Shown here: positions 20,764 through 27,152 of the stretch, piece after piece
How positions within the stretch are numbered: the first letter of the stretch is position 1
Layout: every line of letters begins with the position of its first letter
From: Verrucomicrobiaceae bacterium
GTDB taxonomy: Bacteria; Verrucomicrobiota; Verrucomicrobiia; Verrucomicrobiales; Verrucomicrobiaceae
NCBI GenBank assembly: GCA_027487315.1
Contig: JAIYDW010000103.1
Span: 1-36,038 of the forward strand
Reading direction: 5' to 3'
DNA length: 36,038 nucleotides
Translations under genes and position numbers: made by a program
The notes under the pieces: model-generated
What the model saw: the letters and a program-made list of their open reading frames with translations, nothing else
The model's database searches: none
Told to the model about the DNA's origin: nothing

Positions 20764-22977
20764 TCAGTAGTGGATGGCGGTGATGGCGTCTAGGTCGAAG
20801 CCGGAGCTGGAGGTGCCGGTGGTGGCACCCAGGCTGGTGGGGTGCTGGACGGGGTGACCGCCGAAGTCGTCGCGGAGGACGTTGTGGCCGGTGGATTGGA
20901 TTTTGATGTATCGGACCCAAGTGAGGCCGGGGATTTTGAGTGCGCTCAGGTCGAAGGAGTCGCCGCCGCTTTGTTGGGGGTCGGTGGGGTTGCTGCCGGT
21001 GGTGGCGTTGCGTCCGGCGAAGCCGCGATTGTAGTAGAAGGGGTCGGTGGTGGGATTGGTGGAGGAGGTGGTGGCGGGGGGGACGATGTCGATGGGGAAG
21101 CGATACCATTGGTCTTCGAAGAGGGCGACGGAGACGATGGCGGGTTCCATGAAGCGCTGGTTGGGATCGCCATTGATGAAGAAGACGTTTTCGAAGACGG
21201 TGAAATCTTCGCCGGGGCCGTTCTCGATGAGGTTGTCCTCGAAGGCGAGGGTGATGGAGCCACCGAAGGGGTCGGGGTTGGCTCCTGGGGTGCCGATGCG
21301 GGCGTGGAGGGAGAGGACGTGGTCGGGGTTGGAAGCGGGAGCGAAGGTGCCGGTGCCGTCGGGGGGGCCGGTGACATTGCCAGGGACGAAGCCGGACCCG
21401 TGACCGCCGTTGGACAGGGGGCGGAAGATTTTGACAGCGTCGGCATGAGGGTCGGCGAGTTGGCCGGGTCTGCCTCGGGCGGTGGTGAAGGGTCGGAGAG
21501 TTGCGGTGGTGGTGGCAATGGGGATGGGTGGACCGCTGGGAGGGTGGGCGTGGAGGGTGTAGAAGTAGGTGGCGGTGGTGGCGAGGCCGTGGTCGACGAA
21601 GTTGGTGCCGCTGCCCTGGTATACGACTTGGGGGTTGGCGCCGTCGGGGGTGAGGGTGCGGGTGACGGTGTAGGCGCGGGCGGGGGAACCGATGAGAGCG
21701 GCGATTTCTCGTGGGTGCCAAGCGAGGCCGGCTTTTTCGCGGCTTGGGAGGACGATGAGGCTGCGGCGGATAGGGAGGGTGAAGGTTTTGCGGGAGGTGA
21801 TTCCGGTGGCGTCTTGAGCTTCGAGAGTGAAGCGGTGGGTGCTGTCGATGAGGGAGGCTTGGCCGGAGAGGATGCCTTCGGGCGAGAGGGTCCAGGGGGT
21901 AGATTGGGGGTCGAGAGGAAGGTTGCCTTCGGTGAGGGACCATAGGAAGGGAGCGGTGCCGCCTTCGGTGGTGAAGGTGATCTGATAGGGGGCACCGGGG
22001 GCAGCGGGGAGGAGATTGTTAGGAGTGGTGATTTCGAAGGGGGCTTCGATGCGGAAGGGCAGGGTGGCGGTGGTCTCCTGGCTGACGGCATCGGTGACAC
22101 GGAGGGTGATTTCTTGATCGAAGCCGGTGGTGGCGGTGAGGCCGGAGAGGAGACCTGAGGTGGGGTCGAGGGTGAAGCCTTCGGGGAGGGTGGTCTCGGT
22201 GGACCAGGTGTAGGGTGGGGTGCCACCGGAGGCAGTGAGGGTGGTTTCGTAGGGGGTGCCGATGGTGCCGAGTGGAAGTTCGGTGGTGGTGAGGGTGAGG
22301 GGATCGGTTTGGCTGATGCGGAGGGTGTAGAGAGCGGAGTCTTCGGCACCGGTGGCGTCGGTGACGTGGATGGCGAGGGGGAGGGAGGTGGGTTCGGGGT
22401 GTTGGCCGGTGAGGACGCCGGTGGAAGGATTGATGGAGAAGCCCTCGACACCGAGGACCATGCGCCAGCGGTAGGGCGGAGTGCCGCCGATGGCTTCGAA
22501 GGGGTAAGTTAGGTTTTGGTTAGGTGGAGTGATGGGAGGGGTGGGCGAGGTGATGTAGAGGGGGACTTTGGTGGTGTCGGTTTTTTCAGGATCGGCGTTG
22601 GCGGCGTTGGAGCCGGGAGAGAAGACGGGGAACCAGACGCCAGCGCGGCGGACGGCGCGGTGGATGCCCTGGCCGCCCTGGCCTTCGAGGGAGAGAAGGT
22701 CGAAGGGGAGTTGGGTGGAGTCGAGGGAGGGGAGAGTGGGGAGGGCGGTGATGGAGGGAGCGTCGGGGTCCTTGGGGAGTTCCGCAATGCCAAGGGGGGT
22801 GAAGGGAGAGCGGGTGGAGTCGGCCTGAGGGTTCAGGCCGATCCAGTCGGCGAGCGATTTGAGCCAGGGGGCACCGCCTGGGCGGGCGGAGTCGAAGCCG
22901 ATGAAGAGAGCGGCGAAGCCAAGGGCCGCCAGCACCGTGACGAGCACGGTGTGGCGGGGGGCTTGACGGACGGACAT
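20764..22977 (-). CDS. Large membrane-anchored surface protein with Ig-like (He_PIG) domains
   Basis: A 737-residue protein. Residues 10-28 are a hydrophobic signal-anchor. A Pro/Asp-rich stretch follows, then three putative-Ig (He_PIG) repeats (about 142-225, 227-313, 316-405), each with G-G-T-P-P-Y-x-W or equivalent and a later S-G-x-L-x-G. A fibronectin-like part (about 410-495) carries Y-F-Y-T-L-H-A. The C-terminal domain (about 505-737) has G-S-I-T-L-A-F-E-D-N, G-P-G-E-D-F-T-V-F-E-N-V-F, E-P-A-I-V-S-V-A and S-F-D-L-S-A-L. This last pattern occurs in cell-surface proteins of several phyla and may bind calcium or a ligand. The gene follows the 899-residue secreted protein by 33 bases, so both likely belong to the cobalamin-riboswitch-controlled transcript. 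Function unknown. Confidence 0.85.
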   Translation of the reverse strand: MSVRQAPRHTVLVTVLAALGFAALFIGFDSARPGGAPWLKSLADWIGLNPQADSTRSPFTPLGIAELPKDPDAPSITALPTLPSLDSTQLPFDLLSLEGQGGQGIHRAVRRAGVWFPVFSPGSNAANADPEKTDTTKVPLYITSPTPPITPPNQNLTYPFEAIGGTPPYRWRMVLGVEGFSINPSTGVLTGQHPEPTSLPLAIHVTDATGAEDSALYTLRISQTDPLTLTTTELPLGTIGTPYETTLTASGGTPPYTWSTETTLPEGFTLDPTSGLLSGLTATTGFDQEITLRVTDAVSQETTATLPFRIEAPFEITTPNNLLPAAPGAPYQITFTTEGGTAPFLWSLTEGNLPLDPQSTPWTLSPEGILSGQASLIDSTHRFTLEAQDATGITSRKTFTLPIRRSLIVLPSREKAGLAWHPREIAALIGSPARAYTVTRTLTPDGANPQVVYQGSGTNFVDHGLATTATYFYTLHAHPPSGPPIPIATTTATLRPFTTARGRPGQLADPHADAVKIFRPLSNGGHGSGFVPGNVTGPPDGTGTFAPASNPDHVLSLHARIGTPGANPDPFGGSITLAFEDNLIENGPGEDFTVFENVFFINGDPNQRFMEPAIVSVALFEDQWYRFPIDIVPPATTSSTNPTTDPFYYNRGFAGRNATTGSNPTDPQQSGGDSFDLSALKIPGLTWVRYIKIQSTGHNVLRDDFGGHPVQHPTSLGATTGTSSSGFDLDAITAIHY

Positions 22978-23010
22978 GGAGCAGGGCCTGAGGCAGGCGT
23001 GGTTATGGGT

Positions 23011-25710
23011 TTAGGGTGCTCTGGGGTCAAGTGTGAGTAGGCCGGTGAGGCTGGTTCCTCGGGTGGTGGTGGGGAGGGTGAAGTGGCCGATGCCGGTGGA
23101 GGCGAAGGGGGCGGCGAGGTTGCCGGTGGGGATGAGGAGGGCGCTGAATGTGGCGGTGCGTTTGTCAGGGCCGTTTTCCAGAGGGAAGGAGCCACTGATG
23201 AGGCCGGTTCTGTTGTTGATCGACAAGCGCGAAGGAGATTCGATGCCAACGGTATTGGCATTGAAGATGGATACGTTGGCGTTTCGAGGGTTTGAGCCGA
23301 AGGCAGCGACGCCTCCGTCGCGAAGTGCGAGGATGGCGTTGCTGTTCTGAGATGGGAGAACATCCATAGGAAGTGAGGCTCCTGCGGCTGGACGGTAGCG
23401 GCCGCCTTTGACGAGGGTGAGGGTGATAGGGGTGTTCCAGCCGGTGCGGTAGAGAGCGCCCGAGGTTTGAGAGGGTTTGCTCCAGGTTAGGTTGCCGGAG
23501 ATGGCTTGAGTTAGGTTGTTGGCGATGTTGAGGATGCCGCAGAAGGTGCCGGGAGCTTTGTAGAGGGATTGGTAGATGAGGAGTTCGCCATTTTTTCCGA
23601 GGGCGGAACTGGAGGTGAAGGCCGTGCCATCGGCGGTGCGGCCGGCGATTTTGGTTAGGCCACGAGCCGGGATGTTGAGGGAGCCGTGGCTGGCGCCTTG
23701 GGGGCGATCCACGGGAGGGGTGGGGCTGGAGGCGGCGAAATTGCAGACGCCGACGCGGTCGGTTTGGGGGCGGTTGGGCCAGCCAGTGAGGGCGGCGCTG
23801 AGAGTGCTGCCGAGAGGGGAATTGCCGATGATGGCACCGGTGTTGGAGTCGATGGTGAACAGGATGGCATTTCCTAACACGCTGATGGTGGCGGAGGGGT
23901 TAGCGCCGGTGGTGGTGAGGAAGCCTCGGGAGGTGGTTCTTGTTGTGCCGACGGTGACGGTGGCGGTGTAGGCGCCGGTTGAAGTCGTTACGAGATCGAG
24001 ACGGCCACCGAGGCCATTGGTGGTGGAGCCTGAGCGGTCGAAGAAGCCGGTGAAAGCGCCGATGGCAGCAAGCGGGAAGGGTTGGATGCTGATGATGTAG
24101 GCGGTTGAAGTGGATCTGCCGAACTGGTTGGTGGCGGTGATGAGGACGCGGTCGAAGTCGCCAGCGGTGGTGGGGGTGCCGGAGATGAGGCCGGTGGTGC
24201 GATTGATGGTGAGGCCGGGAGGAAGGCCTGTGGCGGTCCAGGTGGCTGGGAAGGTGGTGTTTAGGATTTGAACTTGATGGCCGGCAGGAGAGCCGACCCG
24301 GAAGTTAGTGGGGAAGCTTTGGTCTCGGACCAAGAGAGGTGCGACATCGTTGTCGATGATGGTGAGGGTGAAGGTGTCTGTATTGAGACGTCCGAGTCCG
24401 GCATCATCATGAGGGGTGGGGCGACCGAGAGAGAGGATGAGGGTTTCGTTGGGCTCTTTGGTGACAGTGTCGTCAACGATGGGGATGGTGATGGAAGCGG
24501 TGGTGGTGTTGGCAGCGAAAACCACGTTGGGGAGTGGTGTGGTGTAATCCACGTTGGGGGTGGCGGTGCTTTCGCTGGAGATGGAGAAGGGTACGGTGAT
24601 CTCGTTCGGTGAAGGAGAAGACAGGGTTAGGTTGATGGTGGCTGTCGCAGATCCTTCGATGGTGGTGGATCGGGCGGAGGCGAACTCGATGGACCGGCTC
24701 TTGACATCAGCGGTGGCGGAGTGGCCGAGGACGAGGTCGGAGTTCTCGGCGAAGAAGCTGTCGTTGGCGAGGAAGCTGATGCGGCCGATGCTGGATTCGG
24801 TGAAGGATTTGACTTGGTAATTGGGCAAGCCGGAGTAGTTCGTTGGGGGCGTAACGATGGGTGCTACGCGCCGAAGAATGCCAAGGGTTGGGTCCCAAAG
24901 CTGGATGTATGGAATCTGATAGCCACCAATCCAGACGCGGTTTTGACCGTCCACGGCGAGGCTGCCGGAAGCTGCAGCTTGGAAGACGGTGGCAGCGCTT
25001 GAAAGCGGGATGGGAGCGGCGTTGCCGCTGATGACAGCGGCGATGGCCGAGTCGATTTGGTCGACCGTGAAGCGGATGACCAAGTTGTCTCCGGGGATAG
25101 GGAGGAAATCGGAACCCAAGTTGGTGAGGGCGGTGAGCACATCGCCATTGGGAGCGACGGCGAGACCGCCGCTATTGGTGCTCAGGGCTGAAGTGATCCA
25201 GCCGAGGTAGGTGCCGTCACTGGAGATAAAGTAGAGGTTGTTTTGACCATCGGCATTGAGGCCTGAGAAGATCCAGCCACGCCGACCCGAGGTCGGGTGC
25301 TGCCACCAGACACCCGAGTAGGCGCTAGGGTTTGGAGACGTGACGGATTCGGCGATATTGGTCAGGGGGGAAGAAGGATCGAATGGGAAAAGTCCTTTAT
25401 TGGTGGCGAAGCCACCGCCGCCGATGAGGCCGGAGGTGGCGTCACGGATGGCGATGAAAGCGGGGTCGAAGTCGTAATTGTTTGGATTTGAGACCGAGCT
25501 GAAGGTGTTTGTGCCAAAGGTGATTTGGATGTTAACAGTGCCGCCCTGGCCGAAGATGAATCGGCCATCGGGGTGGTGGGCGTGGGTGAAGGAGCCGCTG
25601 GTGCGGGGGGCGACGACGAAGGTGGTCCAGTCGGCTTGGGCGGTGGAGGTGACGAGGGTAAGAGCGGAGGCTCCAATGACCACCGCCTTTTTGAGTAGGC
25701 TGAGTTTCAT
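23011..25710 (-). CDS. Secreted beta-propeller / Calx-beta / Ig multidomain protein under a probable B12 riboswitch
   Basis: An 899-residue exported protein. Signal peptide 1-26 (cleavage likely after A-Q-A). Residues 27-335 have NHL- or YncE-like propeller traits (G-G-L-A-V-A-P-N-G-D-V-L; S-L-A-V-D-G-Q-N-R-V-W-I-G-G). Residues 340-455 are a Calx-beta domain (V-D-Y-T near 388, I-P-I-V-D-D-T-V-T-K-E-P-N-E-T-L near 409-424, ending I-I-D-N-D). Residues 462-542 are a He_PIG Ig-like domain (G-L-P-P-G-L-T-I-N-R-T-T-G-L-I-S-G-T-P). Residues 545-899 form a long region with repeated G-x-F-x-G-x-x patterns typical of verrucomicrobial surface proteins. Upstream lie a stem-loop and a cobalamin riboswitch-like RNA. 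A cobalamin-related surface role (compare the BtuG propeller of Bacteroides) is inference. Confidence 0.85.
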   Translation of the reverse strand: MKLSLLKKAVVIGASALTLVTSTAQADWTTFVVAPRTSGSFTHAHHPDGRFIFGQGGTVNIQITFGTNTFSSVSNPNNYDFDPAFIAIRDATSGLIGGGGFATNKGLFPFDPSSPLTNIAESVTSPNPSAYSGVWWQHPTSGRRGWIFSGLNADGQNNLYFISSDGTYLGWITSALSTNSGGLAVAPNGDVLTALTNLGSDFLPIPGDNLVIRFTVDQIDSAIAAVISGNAAPIPLSSAATVFQAAASGSLAVDGQNRVWIGGYQIPYIQLWDPTLGILRRVAPIVTPPTNYSGLPNYQVKSFTESSIGRISFLANDSFFAENSDLVLGHSATADVKSRSIEFASARSTTIEGSATATINLTLSSPSPNEITVPFSISSESTATPNVDYTTPLPNVVFAANTTTASITIPIVDDTVTKEPNETLILSLGRPTPHDDAGLGRLNTDTFTLTIIDNDVAPLLVRDQSFPTNFRVGSPAGHQVQILNTTFPATWTATGLPPGLTINRTTGLISGTPTTAGDFDRVLITATNQFGRSTSTAYIISIQPFPLAAIGAFTGFFDRSGSTTNGLGGRLDLVTTSTGAYTATVTVGTTRTTSRGFLTTTGANPSATISVLGNAILFTIDSNTGAIIGNSPLGSTLSAALTGWPNRPQTDRVGVCNFAASSPTPPVDRPQGASHGSLNIPARGLTKIAGRTADGTAFTSSSALGKNGELLIYQSLYKAPGTFCGILNIANNLTQAISGNLTWSKPSQTSGALYRTGWNTPITLTLVKGGRYRPAAGASLPMDVLPSQNSNAILALRDGGVAAFGSNPRNANVSIFNANTVGIESPSRLSINNRTGLISGSFPLENGPDKRTATFSALLIPTGNLAAPFASTGIGHFTLPTTTRGTSLTGLLTLDPRAP

Positions 25711-25716
25711 AGGCTA

Positions 25717-25763
25717 ATAAGTGATGTCTCTGAGTTAAGGTCTGCGAGAGACGGATCACTTAT
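25717..25763 (-). promoter_or_regulatory. Start-proximal inverted repeat, possible expression platform
   Basis: ataagtgat-gtctct (25717-25731) pairs with agagac-gg-atcacttat (25747-25763), about 15 base pairs with a two-base bulge and a 15-base loop. It ends seven bases before the ATG at 25710 of the 899-residue protein. No Shine-Dalgarno sequence is visible between hairpin and start. The stem could block ribosome access, or form the switch partner of the upstream riboswitch. Confidence 0.6.
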
Positions 25764-25824
25764 CCCGATGGAAACGGGACAGCCGAGCGCGACTCCCACT
25801 CTTCATTTTGTCGATGAAGGTGAA

Positions 25825-25852
25825 CCCGGTGTTCGTCACACGACGGACCGGG
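25825..25852 (-). repeat. Hairpin between riboswitch core and expression platform
   Basis: cccggt (25825-25830) pairs with accggg (25847-25852), with an inner cgtc...gacg stem. It follows the conserved AGTCCGAACATC...CTGC segment of the riboswitch candidate on the minus strand. It may be a transcription pause or terminator-like stem, but no T-tract follows. Confidence 0.45.
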
Positions 25853-25859
25853 AGTGAGC

Positions 25860-26060
25860 GTTTGCAGTGAGATGTTCGGACTCCGGGTTTGTGAACGGTG
25901 TGAGCGTTCGCCTTGCCTCCGCCTTCACCAGCGGTTTGACGCGCCGATTGGCTTTGCTCCAGGGGTGAGCCTGAATGGAGGGTTGTGACCCGATACCGCA
26001 GCGCAACTGTGGCCGGTTCTAACGGCCTTCCCTGCATCTGCAAACGTGATGTTTGATAAA
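25860..26060 (-). ncRNA. Cobalamin (B12) riboswitch candidate
   Basis: Minus-strand order: stem CATC...GATG (about 26051-26034); the invariant GGGAA (26032-26028); stem GGCCG-TTAGAA-CCGGCC (26027-26011), matching the P5 hairpin; then CACAGTTGCGCTGCGGTATC (26012-25993), which fits the conserved core C-x-C-x-G-T-x-G-C-G-C-x-x-C-G-G-T-A-T; and, after a variable region, GGAGTCCGAACATC...CTGC (25884-25863), matching the 3' box AGTC(A/C)GGAxACCTGCC in pattern. All parts come in the right order and spacing for the family, upstream of and co-directional with the secreted protein gene at 25710. Identified by eye; a covariance-model search would decide. Confidence 0.68.
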
Positions 26061-26235
26061 GAGCCAGCTTCGGGTGAGGCTGGATGGAGGGGTGTCTACG
26101 CTTGAATGGGCTTGGCGGCAAGAGAATTGCCGCGAATGAGCCACTGATATGGGGTAAACGCCCATGCGGTCTAGCGACGAAGGAAAGGCAAGAGAATCAG
26201 GGCTAATGGGGGCGAAAAGGCGGGGAATCGTCAGC

Positions 26236-26263
26236 TTGCGGATGGCTCTGCGAAAAGTATGAT
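26236..26263 (+). promoter_or_regulatory. Promoter of the UPF0175/PIN toxin-antitoxin pair
   Basis: TTGCGG (26236-26241), a 16-base spacer and TATGAT (26258-26263) give a good -10 and weak -35. The predicted transcription start is at or next to the antitoxin ATG (26270), implying a leaderless mRNA. Confidence 0.5.
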
Positions 26264-26269
26264 TGTTTC

Positions 26270-26533
26270 ATGACTCTCGTTCTCGAACTACCCGACTCGT
26301 GGGAACGCCTGCTTGGCCTCGACAAAGCCGATGCGGCAGATCGTGCCCGGCAGATGCTCGTTACGGAAAGCTACCGTGAAGGGCGGCTATCGAGGGGGCA
26401 GGCCGCTGAGATGTTGGGGCTGGGGTTTCATGAGGCGGAGGCGTTCTTCAAGCGCCACGGCGCAGAGCAACAGCCGACTTGGGAGGAGATGGAGGTCAGT
26501 GGGGAAAAACTTCGCGCCGCTCTCCAAGCATGA
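26270..26533 (+). CDS. UPF0175 family antitoxin
   Basis: An 87-residue protein of the UPF0175 family, the usual antitoxin partner of DUF3368 PIN toxins. Visible: L-V-L-E-L-P-D at the start, then R-A-R-Q-M-L-V-T-E-S-Y-R-E-G-R-L-S-R-G-Q-A-A-E-M-L-G-L (about 25-52), a helix-turn-helix-like region that probably binds the operator, and an acidic C-terminal arm. Length is typical. Its TGA overlaps the toxin's ATG by the ATGA arrangement, so the antitoxin is made first and coupled to the toxin. Codon use lacks the strong G/T skew of flanking genes, suggesting horizontal acquisition. Confidence 0.88.
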   Translation: MTLVLELPDSWERLLGLDKADAADRARQMLVTESYREGRLSRGQAAEMLGLGFHEAEAFFKRHGAEQQPTWEEMEVSGEKLRAALQA

Positions 26534-27033
26534 GGGTGCAAGGGGTGGTAGTGGCGGATACGACGCCGCTGAATTATTTGATCCTGATCGGCCAAGTGGA
26601 GTTACTGCGGGAGCTTTTTGGCAAAGTCATGATTCCCGAGGCTGTGCTGGCCGAGTTGAGTCATCCAAAGGCGCCGTCCTCTGTTACCGACTGGCTTCTG
26701 CGTCTCCCGGATTGGCTGACGGTGGAGAAAGTGGATCACCTTGATCCAACCATCCAACTCGGGCGCGGCGAAAACGAAGCGATCAGTCTCGCGGTTGAGC
26801 GACACATTTCGATCGTGCTCATGGACGAGCGCCGTGGCCGCTTGGCGGCAGAGACTCGTGGCCTGCTGCCGGTCGGCACCTTGAACCTTCTCGATCTCGC
26901 CGATGAACGCGGGTTGGTCGATGGAGTTACGATGCTTGAAGCCCTCAAGCACACCACTTTCAGAGCGGACATGGAATTGATCGAACGCTTCGGAGCTCGA
27001 ATCAAGGCACGAAAGTCATTTGGGAAGCATTGA
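26530..27033 (+). CDS. DUF3368 PIN-domain toxin (VapC-like ribonuclease)
   Basis: A 167-residue PIN-domain protein. Start ATG 26530 overlaps the antitoxin stop; the frame is open further upstream but that part lies over the antitoxin gene. PIN motifs: V-V-A-D-T-T-P-L-N-Y-L (first Asp), I-P-E-A-V-L-A-E-L (Glu), G-R-G-E-N-E-A-I-S-L-A (Glu), V-L-M-D-E-R-R-G-R (Asp), then the V-G-T-L-N-L-L strand typical of DUF3368. The catalytic acids are all present, so it should be an active metal-dependent RNase, probably cleaving tRNA or rRNA. The pair appears intact, in contrast to the decayed TA relics at 2067-2773. Confidence 0.9.
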   Translation: MRVQGVVVADTTPLNYLILIGQVELLRELFGKVMIPEAVLAELSHPKAPSSVTDWLLRLPDWLTVEKVDHLDPTIQLGRGENEAISLAVERHISIVLMDERRGRLAAETRGLLPVGTLNLLDLADERGLVDGVTMLEALKHTTFRADMELIERFGARIKARKSFGKH

Positions 27034-27152
27034 GCGACGAAGCCTTTGCGACTCTCACGCACCTCGAATGTCTGACACCGGGTTCATGTCGACTTATCGC
27101 CAAAACTCATGACTCGCCTAAACGGCGATTGAAGATCAATTCGTCGATTCGA

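Larger units (their letters stand above)
25711..26269. other. 560-base intergenic region with cobalamin riboswitch-like leader
   Basis: No gene is credible here. An open frame on the minus strand across 25756-26121 overlaps the conserved RNA motifs and is rejected. The minus strand carries the riboswitch candidate and hairpins described separately; the right end (26236-26263) holds the promoter of the toxin-antitoxin pair. Confidence 0.7.

Noticed and set aside
20231-21943. 570-residue minus-strand frame, mostly Arg/Pro/His
   Set aside because: All but its last ~95 residues overlap the 737-residue surface protein in another frame and are Arg-rich noise. Only the C-terminal part from about 20518 is kept as a possible gene.
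25756-26121. 121-residue minus-strand frame before the secreted protein
   Set aside because: It overlaps the conserved riboswitch-like motifs and has no protein features; structured RNA explains the conservation pattern better.
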